Source of the DNA: Alistipes sp.
GTDB taxonomy: Bacteria > Bacteroidota > Bacteroidia > Bacteroidales > Rikenellaceae
DNA: 53,354 nucleotides
Reading direction: 5' to 3'
NCBI GenBank assembly: GCA_017646625.1
Contig: JAGCMF010000031.1
Coordinates: forward strand, 1-53,354
Both the position numbers and the translations under genes were made by a program. The first letter of the stretch is position 1, and each line of letters opens with the position of its first letter. Of this stretch, positions 8,409 through 18,073 are shown in pieces. The notes beneath the pieces were generated by a model that worked only from the letters and a program-made list of their open reading frames with translations, made no database searches and was not told the origin of the DNA.

Positions 8409-9197
8409 CTATCTCTTTATTGTTATCCTTATAACTCTCTCGGATGCTCGTGCCTCGCAACCCTCCACCACGAGCATCGTCTCCATATCTGTTGTCACCT
8501 CCTCGGTGGGTGTGTAGCTTATGACTATGTCACCCTCGGCACCCGGGGCTAATATCTCGGGCTCTGTGCGTAGTGTGATGCCTGGCGTGGTGCTTTGTGC
8601 CGTGAGGCGTATGTCGCGTGTGCCACTATTGGCTATTGCTATACGTTCTGTGCGCGTGATAGCCCTGCGTACACCATCCAATGTAACACTCTTACGGCTC
8701 AAGCGCAGTCTGCCCATACTCTCGGGTAGGTGTCCCCATATGTCGCTTGCCACAACCATGCCCTCGATGTCGAGGCGTGCCGCGGGGCGTGTTGCATCCT
8801 GCGAGGTGTATACCAAAACTCGAAGCAGGAACTCACCATTTCGCCCACGGGGGTTGAACTCCGCACGCAGCTTCGCACTCTCCGCTGCTGCCAGCTGTTC
8901 GACACCGGAAGTAACCTTTAGACAACTACACGATGTGCGTATGTCTGTTATAGTGATAGGCTCGGTGGTGGTGTTAGCGATGGTAAATAGTATGTTTATG
9001 GGTGCATCATCGCCTACCTCACCAAGGTCTATCGTCGTGGGCTCTATCGCAATCATACTTGCGGCAATGTCGGATAGTGGAGGATTTACGAGTGAGTCGA
9101 GGGCCTCGCGTGATGGCAGCGTGCGCTGCTGCGCTGTGGTACCCATCATGGCTGCCATGCATAACATGATGCTCAATATAATCCTCCTCATGCCCAT
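8409..9197 (-). CDS. DUF1573-type exported protein
   Basis: The 262-residue protein has an N-terminal signal peptide (to about AMMGTTAQ) without a lipobox Cys, so it is probably periplasmic or exported. Residues 50-150 match the DUF1573 pattern seen widely in Bacteroidales: TIDLGEVGDDAP, FTIANTTTEPITI, then a TSCSCLKV cysteine pair. A second Ig-like module follows (about 165-262). Function is not known; related beta-sandwich proteins are often encoded with surface transport systems. The start may also be two codons downstream (MRRIIL). It lies 10 bases after the protease gene in the same operon. Confidence 0.75.
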   Translation of the reverse strand: MGMRRIILSIMLCMAAMMGTTAQQRTLPSREALDSLVNPPLSDIAASMIAIEPTTIDLGEVGDDAPINILFTIANTTTEPITITDIRTSCSCLKVTSGVEQLAAAESAKLRAEFNPRGRNGEFLLRVLVYTSQDATRPAARLDIEGMVVASDIWGHLPESMGRLRLSRKSVTLDGVRRAITRTERIAIANSGTRDIRLTAQSTTPGITLRTEPEILAPGAEGDIVISYTPTEEVTTDMETMLVVEGCEARASERVIRITIKR

Positions 9198-9207
9198 ACT
9201 CTATGCC

Positions 9208-11259
9208 CTAAAGCCATCCGCCATTGTTACCTCCCAGGCGCACAGTGACTGTCATGCTCTGCCTCTGGCCATCAGCAAAGGTTACAATGATGGTTGCCTG
9301 TCCTCTCTTGTGTGCCGTGATTGATATAGTGTTGTTCTCAAGTATCGCAGTGATGACGCCGTTGCTTGTTGCGCTGTCATGCACCTCTATTGTCGAGGCA
9401 CTCTTGGTGCTATACTCTGCGATGTCTACTGTTGTTGAACTATCGGGAGCCATCGTTATGTTTGGTAGGCGCATAACCCTGCCACTGCCATCTATAGCCT
9501 TGAGCAGTGCTCCAGCATCTACCAGACGACCCATCTTGCCACAATACTCCGCAAGGTTCATGCGTATGGGTGTTGCTCCTGCCGAGGTATGGCGCATGTG
9601 GTATAGCTTCTCGCCTACGAAGTATGACTCTATGTCGCGTGCTGTGGCGTACATGAGGTCGCGGAACTCCTCCGATGTGAAGTGACGGTGCTGCTGCTTG
9701 GCATAAGCAAGACCGAGGGCTGCGACACCCGATACATGTGGGCATGCCATAGATGTACCCTCATAGTAGCCATATCCCGCCACGCCGTTAGAGACCAGAG
9801 TAGAGAATATAGCACCCTGCTCCTTAAGAGTGCCATTCTCATCGTATTGTGCATCAGGCTCTCCAGGTGTGCCGTAGTACTCGAGATCGCCACCAGGGGC
9901 CGATAGGAGCACCTCACTGCCGTAGTTTGAGTATGATGCAGGGGTGTAGTCGGCAGCCACAGCAGCCACAGATATACACTTTGAGTATGCTGCGGGGAAT
10001 GATGACTGCGCGGCGTACTCGTTGCCCGAGGCGAAGATGGCAAGGCCGCCATCGATGACACCATTAGGTGAGCCAGCGTAGTGTATGAAGTAGTCGAGTG
10101 CCTCCTTCTCAAGTGGGTAAAGCGCTGCCCACTCCTCCTCTGTCGCAGGACCTGGCGTATAACCCATTATGAGGTTTGCCTTGGCCGAGTTATAGCCCCA
10201 TGAGCACTGAAGTATTACAGCACCATTGTCTGTGGCATACTTTATGGCGCGTGCCTCCATGGCGAGTGTTGCGGCATTCATGCCGTCGAAGAGCTGTAGC
10301 GTCATTATCTTAACGCCGCCATGACCCTTGCCGCCACCCGCAATACCTGCACAACCTATGCCGTTGTCGTTCACCGCAGCTATCGTACCTGCTACGTGTG
10401 TGCCGTGACCCGTGCTGCCATTAGATGTCCACGATGTGATGGCTGTGTTACGCACGAAGTTATAGCCGTAGCGGTCATCCTTATAGCCATTGCCATCGGC
10501 ATCAACACCTGCATAAAGCTCCTCACCCTCGTTTATCCATATGTTCTCTGCAAGGTCGGGGTGGCTCCACATCACCGCCTCGTCCATTACTGCCACGATG
10601 ATCTCCTCATCGCCTGTTGTTAGCTCCCATGCCTCCTTGCAGCCGGCGTCAGAGCCTGCAACAACGCCTGCCCACTCCTGGGCTATAGGTGCCGTGCCAT
10701 CGTTTATGTAGCACCACTGGCGATACATCTCGGGGTCGTTGAAGGGCATCTGTGTGGCGCGTGTTGTAGTGCGACCATCAGCCTCCTCACAGCTTATGAA
10801 CATAGGCTGTGTGTCAGGGTTGTATGCCCTATATATCTCTCTATTGCACTGTAGTTTGTCTACCTCGCCGAGGAGTGATAGGCGCTGCAGTGCTCGATGC
10901 AAGTCCTCGCCCTCGTCGAAGCGCACGATATACCATAGGTGCAATCCCGCCTCGTGTGTGCGTGCCTCATGGCGAGCATCTACGGGGAAGACGGGCTCAA
11001 AGGAGTAGGCGCCGAGGATGTCGAGCACCTCATCTGTTGTGGGTATGCCCGAACGTGTCGCAACACCATGGCTACGTGTCATCGTGCTTGCGAGGATATC
11101 CTCCATCTCGGGTGAGAACTTAATGATGACCTCGCCAGGAGTAGCATCTGTAGGTATCACAACCTGCGTATCAGTGTCGGGCTGCATAATATCCACCTCA
11201 TTGCTACATGCCACAATGAGTGGTAGTGTCGCTATGCATGCTATAATCTTTCTCATCAT
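9208..11259 (-). CDS. Subtilisin-family (S8) lipoprotein protease
   Basis: This 683-residue lipoprotein (lipobox LIVAC, Cys 18) carries a propeptide-like region (about 40-170), a peptidase S8 domain (about 190-560) and a C-terminal beta domain. The catalytic triad is visible: Asp 226 in VAVMDEAV, His 288 in GHGTHVAG and Ser 503 in GTSMACPHVSG, with the oxyanion Asn in ASGNE (about 413). The usual DTG after the Asp is DEA. It should cleave proteins at the cell surface. It is the only enzyme recognised in the susC operon, so it probably feeds peptides to the SusCD transporter (inference from context). Confidence 0.9.
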   Translation of the reverse strand: MMRKIIACIATLPLIVACSNEVDIMQPDTDTQVVIPTDATPGEVIIKFSPEMEDILASTMTRSHGVATRSGIPTTDEVLDILGAYSFEPVFPVDARHEARTHEAGLHLWYIVRFDEGEDLHRALQRLSLLGEVDKLQCNREIYRAYNPDTQPMFISCEEADGRTTTRATQMPFNDPEMYRQWCYINDGTAPIAQEWAGVVAGSDAGCKEAWELTTGDEEIIVAVMDEAVMWSHPDLAENIWINEGEELYAGVDADGNGYKDDRYGYNFVRNTAITSWTSNGSTGHGTHVAGTIAAVNDNGIGCAGIAGGGKGHGGVKIMTLQLFDGMNAATLAMEARAIKYATDNGAVILQCSWGYNSAKANLIMGYTPGPATEEEWAALYPLEKEALDYFIHYAGSPNGVIDGGLAIFASGNEYAAQSSFPAAYSKCISVAAVAADYTPASYSNYGSEVLLSAPGGDLEYYGTPGEPDAQYDENGTLKEQGAIFSTLVSNGVAGYGYYEGTSMACPHVSGVAALGLAYAKQQHRHFTSEEFRDLMYATARDIESYFVGEKLYHMRHTSAGATPIRMNLAEYCGKMGRLVDAGALLKAIDGSGRVMRLPNITMAPDSSTTVDIAEYSTKSASTIEVHDSATSNGVITAILENNTISITAHKRGQATIIVTFADGQRQSMTVTVRLGGNNGGWL

Positions 11260-11264
11260 CTGAA

Positions 11265-12953
11265 CTATATTTCGTCGTTAAACTCGAAGCGACCGCGCAT
11301 AAGCGGATACTTCTGGAAGTAGTACTCGCGCGATGTAGGCTCATTGCTGAAGCCCGCATTGTTACCCTCGGAATCTATGGCGTGCTCAAGCTGTGTGAAT
11401 ATAAGAATCTCGGGCGCCCACTCCATGAGGCGTGGATGGTAGAGCAGCCAGTCGGGTATTGCGCCAGTGAAGAAGTTGAGGTTAATCTTCAGGCTGCGCA
11501 TATTGGGGAGTATGCGTGGCAGGCCACTCTCAACAGCCCAATTTAGCGTGTCGCCACGTTCTGCTACATCGGCCTCTGTATATGCCCTCACGCCCTCTTC
11601 TCCCGCGCGGAAGTCGGGGAGGTTACCCTCAATGTAGTTGTACGACAGTGTTAGCTCCTCGAGGTTCTCCCATAGCAGCAGCCTACGTATATCATCCTCT
11701 GTTGTCGTGTTGGTGTGAAGACCTATGCCCTCATCATGTGCACCCATTGTGCGTAGGTCGGTGATTGAGGAACGACGGTTACTGCCTATGTTGAGGCTGC
11801 GTAGATGTGGGAAGTTCTCGGGTGTTAGCACCTCGGGGATGGTGTTAAAGTTATTGGCGTTGATGTCGAGCTCCTCGAGGCTGTCGCCCAGGAGTATAAA
11901 GTTGTCGGGTAGTGATACAAGGCCGAAGGCTGCCACACGTAGCGCCTTGAGGTATTGGAGACTGCACACCTCCTCACCCATATCTATCGACTTGAGCATT
12001 GTGTTCACATTGCCAAAGAGTGATAGTGTCTCGAGGTACTTGAGGTGACGTATCTCTGCAGGTATGCCATCCTCGGTGTTGAAGTAGCTCAAGTCAAGGT
12101 CACGCACACGACCTACGGCTGCAGCCTCGGGCAGAGCACTATCTGTCGCCTCCCAGAGGCGTACACTCTCCCAGCGGTGCATACCCTCGGTTGTAGATAT
12201 GCCACTCTCACTCCAGCACTCGAGCTTCTCGAAGATGGTAACCACGGCGAGGGAGTCACCCTGGCGGTTATCCTCGATGAGTGGTGCTGCCCCCTGACGT
12301 ATGGTAATCGTTGTGGGAGATGATAGCTCCTCACCATCACGCGCTGTGATGTGTAGCTTTGCAATACGTTCCTCGGGCTCCGAGTTCATCTTCCACTCCA
12401 CCTTCAGCTGTGTGGTACGTGGGCGTGCTCCGCGGTCGAGGTTTAGGGTGTAGTCATCGAAGGTGAGCCATGCCTCCTCCTCGTCATACTCTGCCACGAT
12501 GTCGAACTCCACATTTGCCAGAAGGTCGATGTTGAACCATCTGTCGGCACGACTTGCCGATGCCTCAATGCGGTACTCACTGCTCTCCGCCTCGACATTT
12601 CGTTCAAATCCTGCCTGGCTGACGGTCACGTTTTGTAGTATCTCGCCCGCTGATGAGAAGCGTATCTCGGTTGAACGTATGTCGTTGACAAGCGTAGAGT
12701 CTATCTTTATGGTGCACTTAACCTCACCACGACCATTTGCAGGTGATATCATCACCCAGGGGGCATCGGATACTGCTGTCCACTCCTTGGCAGAACGTAT
12801 AGCCATGCCATACTCGCCACCCTCGGCCTTTGCCTCGATGGCAGATATGTCGGCACTGAAGCCTTCGATGTGTGTGGTGTCGTTAACACATCCTATGCCC
12901 GTCATTGCGAGCATGCACCACACGATAGTATATATATATTCTCTCTTTAACAT
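11265..12953 (-). CDS. BACON and leucine-rich-repeat lipoprotein
   Basis: The 562-residue lipoprotein (lipobox GIGC, Cys 22) has two BACON-like beta domains: residues about 30-115 (W-T-A-V-S-D-A-P-W, then a VSQAG end) and about 120-225 (ends in IRQGAAP). Leucine-rich repeats follow from about 275 to 500, with units such as LEELDINANNFNTIPE and LEELTLSYNYIEGNLPD. BACON and LRR domains bind proteins or glycans, so a substrate-capture role beside SusCD is likely. It lies 5 bases before the protease gene in transcription order and 13 bases after the larger LRR gene. Confidence 0.82.
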   Translation of the reverse strand: MLKREYIYTIVWCMLAMTGIGCVNDTTHIEGFSADISAIEAKAEGGEYGMAIRSAKEWTAVSDAPWVMISPANGRGEVKCTIKIDSTLVNDIRSTEIRFSSAGEILQNVTVSQAGFERNVEAESSEYRIEASASRADRWFNIDLLANVEFDIVAEYDEEEAWLTFDDYTLNLDRGARPRTTQLKVEWKMNSEPEERIAKLHITARDGEELSSPTTITIRQGAAPLIEDNRQGDSLAVVTIFEKLECWSESGISTTEGMHRWESVRLWEATDSALPEAAAVGRVRDLDLSYFNTEDGIPAEIRHLKYLETLSLFGNVNTMLKSIDMGEEVCSLQYLKALRVAAFGLVSLPDNFILLGDSLEELDINANNFNTIPEVLTPENFPHLRSLNIGSNRRSSITDLRTMGAHDEGIGLHTNTTTEDDIRRLLLWENLEELTLSYNYIEGNLPDFRAGEEGVRAYTEADVAERGDTLNWAVESGLPRILPNMRSLKINLNFFTGAIPDWLLYHPRLMEWAPEILIFTQLEHAIDSEGNNAGFSNEPTSREYYFQKYPLMRGRFEFNDEI

Positions 12954-12966
12954 AGCCTTTAGTTCT

Positions 12967-15573
12967 TTAGTCGAGGTTTAGTGCGTCGCAGCCGCGTATA
13001 TCCTGCGTAGAGTCGTATATAAGCTCATAGTAGCCCATCTCGATGTAGGGGCATACGTCAGATAGGTCTATCGAGATGTTGGGGTTATCCTTAATCTCGA
13101 AGAGTAGGATATATGGCGATATGGTATCCTCAATCTTGCGTAGGTCGTTCGAGCCGATGTATAGTGCCGACATGCGAGGACATGTGCCTATGCCTGTGGG
13201 CCACTCCTTGAGTGTGCGGTTACCCTCGTCGTCACGCTGCTGGCGTATGCTCAACACTGTGAGGCGGTCGATAGATAGTGGCGCATAGGGGAAGTTGCTA
13301 AAGGCGTTGCTCGAGAGGTCTATACCGTAGAGGTATGGTATGTTCGAGGCGCTGAAGTCGTCGTATGGAAGCTCTGTAAGACGGTTGAAGCTCAAGTCTA
13401 TGGTCGTAAGGTTTTCGCTGTTGGCACCTGTGAGTGCTCCCTCCTCTATGCGGCGCATGCCATTCGAGCCGAGCATGAGAGTTCCTATTATTGATCCCGA
13501 GCCGAGGAGTGCCTTTGGTAGCTCCTCGAGGTTGTTATCCGCAAGGTTGAGGCTCGCGGCATTTATTCCTCGCCAGTTGTCGCCATGCTCGAGTGCCGAG
13601 ATGTTATTAGACGAGAAGTTTGCCGAGACCATGGTGTATACAGAACGCGCTGTGAAGATGTCGGGAAGCTCGGTGAGCATGTTGCCCGAGCATGAGAAGT
13701 CCTCCATCATGCTCAAGCCGCAGAAGTAGCCATCCTCGGCAGCATATAAGCGTGTTATGCGGTTGTTGTCGAGAAGTATTGTTGCTGGCGATACCTCCTT
13801 GCCGAAGGGGTGTACAACCTCAAGTCGGTTGTTTGTGCAGTCCAGAAGTCCAAGCTTCGACATGCGCTTCATGTAGTCATGTGATGGTGTCTCACGGAGG
13901 TTGTTATAGCCCAAGTATAGAATCTCTATCATGCCTCCCGAGGCGCCATCTATGATTGCCTCCCAGTCACTCTTAAGCTGCTCGCCGCTAATGCCAAGGT
14001 TCATGGCCACGTTAAGCGACTGTATGCGTGGTAGTCCTGTGAGGAGGTCGATAGGTAGGCGTGTGAGGTTTGGGCAGTTGTATATCTCCACGTCGGTGAG
14101 GTTCGTAAGGGTGCTCCAACTCCATGTCTTACTCTCTGCATGGTATTCCGAGGTGTCGCTTATCTCCACCCAGAAGTTGTCTGATGCTATTGGGGCATTG
14201 GCAATGAATAGCTGCTCGAGCTTTGTTAGGCGCATCACGGCACGTGATATTCCTGTTATGCCATTTGTGAGGTTGCCGAATGCCACATCTCTCTTCTCGG
14301 CACGTGATGCGAGGATGGGGCGCTGTGTGGCATCGCTGTTTATTGCGCGCTGAAGCTCTGGCGAGAGGCCCTCACGCACATCATATTTGAGGTGTGTGTC
14401 GTAGTAGTCGTGAGCCTCTATGCGGCTTGTTGAGGCGTTGTAGCCACCAATAAGCTCGTTGTGGTTACCAAGGTAGAGGAGCTTGAGGTCTGTGAGCTGT
14501 CCTATAGCCTCGGGGATTATGCCATTAGCACCAAAGCCCGAGATGTTGAGGCTCTCGACACGACCTGCGGCGTTGAGGGTCACACCTGGCTGCTCACCCC
14601 ACATGTCGATGTCGCGGTTGAAGTCCCAGTTAGCACCTGCAGGGTACTCCTCGCCATAGAATGTCCAGTTAGGACCATCCAATGCGAGCCATATCTCCTT
14701 GAGTGCCATATAGTCCTTTATGCGTTCCGAGGTTGTGGATAGTAGTATGGGTACGAAGGCGTAGTTGTCCAACTGGTTGTCTGCCACCGAGAACTTGGCA
14801 TCAAGACTCTCTATCATTTGACTCTCGATGACACTCTTGGCCTTGCTGTCGGAGTATAGGGTGTAGCCCGTGATGGTGTAGTTGCCCGCCTCAATCCAGT
14901 GCTCACCGCTGCATACTATGTATGAGGTAAGTCCATTACGGTCATATAGCGCCTTGTCCATGCTACCCTCAACAAATGCCTCGCAGTAGGTGGTCGTTAG
15001 CGCCTCAAAGGTTGTCGTCTGGCGTGTGAAATTATTCTTCACGGTGATGTCGGCAGCCTTGACGTTGGAGAGTTGCAGATTCTCGCCGGCACGTGTGAAC
15101 TCCTTGTATAGTACGAAGGATACCTTGCCTCGCTTCACGCACTCCACGCCTATCTCCTTCACTGCGAGACCTCCGCACTCCACCATGAACTCACCCGCGC
15201 TGCTGCCCGTGAGCAACACATTGTCGAGGTTGTCGTATAGGTGGTAGCCGATGACGTTGTAGCTACCTATCATGAGGCGTAACTTCTCGCTACGCAGTCC
15301 CCACTCGGCACTCTCCGCATCGTAGCTCGCAAGGGGCAATGTCTGTGTTATCGTCGAGCCCTCATGCTGCATGATTACCGTAACCTTATGTGCGTCGGCG
15401 AGCCTGTCGAGGGCATCTGTGACGCGTGTATCCATGGATGCCGCCTTGACGAGCTTAAACTGCACGTATCCATACTCGGCATTGAGGCTTTCTGCCTCAT
15501 TGTTGCAACCTGTGGTGGCAATGAGTGCCATGGCCGTGCATAGGCTCAATAGACGTATGATGATGTTCCTCAT
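12967..15573 (-). CDS. Large leucine-rich-repeat lipoprotein (DUF4458-like N-terminus)
   Basis: I use the ATG ending at 15573 (MRNIIIRLL), giving 868 residues; an alternative ATG lies six codons upstream. The signal peptide ends in ATTGC. The N-terminal 250 residues (YGYVQFKLVKA, YNVIGYHLYDN) resemble the DUF4458 domain found before LRRs in Bacteroides surface proteins (from memory, not checked). Then a segment like the plant-type LRR cap (ALDGPNWTF) and many LRRs run to the C-terminus, for example LLDNNRITRLYA, LNLADNNLEELPK and IDLSFNRLTELP. No enzyme motif. It is a probable surface binding protein for the substrate of the operon. Confidence 0.8.
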   Translation of the reverse strand: MRNIIIRLLSLCTAMALIATTGCNNEAESLNAEYGYVQFKLVKAASMDTRVTDALDRLADAHKVTVIMQHEGSTITQTLPLASYDAESAEWGLRSEKLRLMIGSYNVIGYHLYDNLDNVLLTGSSAGEFMVECGGLAVKEIGVECVKRGKVSFVLYKEFTRAGENLQLSNVKAADITVKNNFTRQTTTFEALTTTYCEAFVEGSMDKALYDRNGLTSYIVCSGEHWIEAGNYTITGYTLYSDSKAKSVIESQMIESLDAKFSVADNQLDNYAFVPILLSTTSERIKDYMALKEIWLALDGPNWTFYGEEYPAGANWDFNRDIDMWGEQPGVTLNAAGRVESLNISGFGANGIIPEAIGQLTDLKLLYLGNHNELIGGYNASTSRIEAHDYYDTHLKYDVREGLSPELQRAINSDATQRPILASRAEKRDVAFGNLTNGITGISRAVMRLTKLEQLFIANAPIASDNFWVEISDTSEYHAESKTWSWSTLTNLTDVEIYNCPNLTRLPIDLLTGLPRIQSLNVAMNLGISGEQLKSDWEAIIDGASGGMIEILYLGYNNLRETPSHDYMKRMSKLGLLDCTNNRLEVVHPFGKEVSPATILLDNNRITRLYAAEDGYFCGLSMMEDFSCSGNMLTELPDIFTARSVYTMVSANFSSNNISALEHGDNWRGINAASLNLADNNLEELPKALLGSGSIIGTLMLGSNGMRRIEEGALTGANSENLTTIDLSFNRLTELPYDDFSASNIPYLYGIDLSSNAFSNFPYAPLSIDRLTVLSIRQQRDDEGNRTLKEWPTGIGTCPRMSALYIGSNDLRKIEDTISPYILLFEIKDNPNISIDLSDVCPYIEMGYYELIYDSTQDIRGCDALNLD

Positions 15574-15601
15574 ACTCGAAATATTTATCATTCGTTATAT
15601 G

Positions 15602-17152
15602 CTACATTACAGGAGGTGTCACCACAAGTAGCTTCTTCGCCACGCCATCGACCTTGAAGATGATGTGTACATCCTCTGTGAAGCCATCCTTGGGACCCCA
15701 GAGGTGTATTGCGAGCTCCTCATCCTTATTCTCACCTACGTAGTACTCTCCATCGCTAATCTTAAGCTGTTGGCCAGCATGCCACACCTCGACTGTCGCT
15801 ATGCCACTCTCCTGGTTTAATGTTGTCCACGCCTCGATAAGTGGGTTGATGATGATGCCAGGCTTCTTGTCGGGCACGCTGTTGGCAAATGGGCAGCTGA
15901 AGGCATCGGTAACACCATACTGCTCCATGATTGCGCTATCGCTGTATGGCGCGCATGGTATCTCGTATGTGGTTAGTGAGTGGTATACGTACATGCCATA
16001 GTAGGGGTCTGTCACCTCAAGGTCCTTCTGTGTGAACTCTATGAGAACAAACTGTAGGTAGTCGTAGACGATTGTCTCGAGCTCAATGCCCGATGTAGAG
16101 TCCATCTCGAAGAGGTGGCCCATGATGTCGCCACGCACCTTGTTGTGGATGCCGCGTGGCAACGCCATGACAAGACCATGACGTATCTCGTCTGTAGCAT
16201 CTACCGAGAGTGTCATATCTCTCTTGTCGAACGATATCCAGTCTGCACCCTCCCTATATGATGGTATGCCTCGGTCTACAACCTTCTCGAAGCATACTAT
16301 CTCGTAATCGTTGTTATATGCCGTGATGGCGTACTGAAGCTCGTTGTTGAACTTAAGCGTTGTGCTCGATGCCTCGTTGTACTGCTGGAATGTAGTGCCG
16401 TCGAGTGATACCTCCCAACCAAAGGTATCCTCTGTGGGGCCTACGAAGGTGAGGTCGTCATTGCCCATGCCGTTAAATACGATTGGTATCTCGAAGGTAC
16501 GTGTTCCCGATTCGTCAGAGAATGTCACGGTGTAGCCATCTTCAGCAGTAATAGGATACTGCTCACGTATGCCGTCAGGCACTATGCGGGCCATAGACTC
16601 TGCTCTCTCGCCTGGTATGCCTGTGAGTGAGCCACCCTCGAACTCCATCCACTCGGGGTAGTCGGTAGCTGCAAAGCGGAAGTTAGCCTCTATGCGGAAG
16701 GGTATCCAGTCGATGTAGCCTAACTCGATAGCACTCTTTGGCGTGTCGGTGATGTCGTACACCTTGATGTATAGCACGCTTGGACCACGTTCCACACGAG
16801 CAATTATCGCCTGCTTGCCACCAGCCTTGATGGTGATGTTGGCATATGTAGCCTCGGTCTTTATGTCGTCGTTTGTTATGCGTAGTGTTATGGTATGCGT
16901 ACCTGCACTACCCGCCATGTCGAGCAGCTCACCGCCCGAGGTGATAAACTTACACCATATGGCATCTGACGATAGTTGCCAGTTGGCACCCACCGAGAAG
17001 GTGAACGAAGGGCGATCGCCAGCATTACAGTGTATCTCCTTGAGATTTGGAAGCTCCGCAATCTGTGGCTCCTTCTGGCATGATAGTAGGCCGAGTGTCA
17101 TGCACAAGGCTACAAACAGTGTTACAAGTCGAATGTTGTCTACTCTTTTCAT
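15602..17152 (-). CDS. Lipoprotein with BACON-like N-terminal domain
   Basis: The start at 17152 (MKRVDNIRL) gives 516 residues with lipobox LLSC. Residues about 30-125 form a BACON/Ig-like domain (FTFSVGANWQLSSDAIWCKF); the remainder is beta-rich without a catalytic motif. Proteins of this sort follow susD in several Bacteroides operons and may be extra outer-membrane subunits around the SusCD pair; I recall a similar set (SusC, SusD, two lipoproteins) in the B. thetaiotaomicron BT2261-BT2264 peptide-binding complex, but homology is unchecked. It lies between the DUF4984-like and LRR genes. Confidence 0.72.
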   Translation of the reverse strand: MKRVDNIRLVTLFVALCMTLGLLSCQKEPQIAELPNLKEIHCNAGDRPSFTFSVGANWQLSSDAIWCKFITSGGELLDMAGSAGTHTITLRITNDDIKTEATYANITIKAGGKQAIIARVERGPSVLYIKVYDITDTPKSAIELGYIDWIPFRIEANFRFAATDYPEWMEFEGGSLTGIPGERAESMARIVPDGIREQYPITAEDGYTVTFSDESGTRTFEIPIVFNGMGNDDLTFVGPTEDTFGWEVSLDGTTFQQYNEASSTTLKFNNELQYAITAYNNDYEIVCFEKVVDRGIPSYREGADWISFDKRDMTLSVDATDEIRHGLVMALPRGIHNKVRGDIMGHLFEMDSTSGIELETIVYDYLQFVLIEFTQKDLEVTDPYYGMYVYHSLTTYEIPCAPYSDSAIMEQYGVTDAFSCPFANSVPDKKPGIIINPLIEAWTTLNQESGIATVEVWHAGQQLKISDGEYYVGENKDEELAIHLWGPKDGFTEDVHIIFKVDGVAKKLLVVTPPVM

Positions 17153-17175
17153 ATATCTAATCGTTTTTATTATCA

Positions 17176-18063
17176 TTAGAATCCTTCGCGCATTATTCTC
17201 TCGGCCTCATCATCCGATATCCACTCGAAGATGTTGAGGTATGTACCCACAGTTCCTACCTCCTCCACGAAGAGTGTTACGTACTGCATGAGGAACATCT
17301 CGCAGGGGCTATAGTATGATGTGTAACCCGAGGCTGTGGCCATCTCGAGTTTACCGTTGCCATATATTGTGCCGAAGGCCTCGCCCGTAGATCCCACTGT
17401 CTGCTGCTCCATCTCCACGAGGGGCATGAGGCGGTCATCGTCGAGTAGGCGTAGGCGTATGTCGTAGCCGTCGTAGAACATATCCTTAACGATGATTGTA
17501 TTCTCATCCTGCTCATCGCGTACCGTGCGTACGAGGCGTGACTCGGCATTCATGTATTGCATAATCCAGGTAGATGTTATCTTGGCATAACCCGTGAAGA
17601 GGTCCATGTCGAGAGGGCAGCACTTGTGTAGGTGCACCACGGTATCTGTGCCGTATGTCTCCCACACCAGCTCCTCGTCGATTACAAGGCGCAGTGTTAT
17701 GCTTAACTCGTCAGCCACGTCGATATTCTGCGGTATGCCCTTTATGCGTGCTGCTGTTGTAAGCTCGCCTGCGGGTATCTTCACGGTGCTGGCCTCGAGG
17801 ATGTAGTGTAGTCCCTCTATGGCGTTGCTGCTGCTGGCAACAATCTCCACACCTATGAGTCTATCATGCTCGGCTGTGCGTGTCGCCGAGATGGGTATCT
17901 CGAACCACTCCTCGCTATCGAGGATGCCCAGGTCGTGACTCTCTGCCGAGAACATCACATAGTCGGGACCCTCATATGTTTGGCGATCAGCCTCGCAGGC
18001 GGTAATGCCTACTGCCAGGGCTACGATGATGCCTATTGTCAATATGTTACGATATATCTTCAT
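17176..18063 (-). CDS. Lipoprotein, DUF4984/DUF4843-like
   Basis: The 295-residue product has a signal peptide with lipobox ITAC (Cys 23) followed by TYEGPDYVMFSA, a phrase typical of the small lipoproteins encoded right after susD (DUF4984 or DUF4843 groups; assigned from memory). A Calx-beta-like segment (about 45-125) contains GLHYILEAS and IPAGELT. The C-terminal half has the look of a small beta barrel (GYAKITSTWIMQYM, GNGKLEMATA). It starts 10 bases after susD and probably forms part of the surface complex. Ligand unknown. Confidence 0.74.
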   Translation of the reverse strand: MKIYRNILTIGIIVALAVGITACEADRQTYEGPDYVMFSAESHDLGILDSEEWFEIPISATRTAEHDRLIGVEIVASSSNAIEGLHYILEASTVKIPAGELTTAARIKGIPQNIDVADELSITLRLVIDEELVWETYGTDTVVHLHKCCPLDMDLFTGYAKITSTWIMQYMNAESRLVRTVRDEQDENTIIVKDMFYDGYDIRLRLLDDDRLMPLVEMEQQTVGSTGEAFGTIYGNGKLEMATASGYTSYYSPCEMFLMQYVTLFVEEVGTVGTYLNIFEWISDDEAERIMREGF

Positions 18064-18073
18064 ACTCTATCTG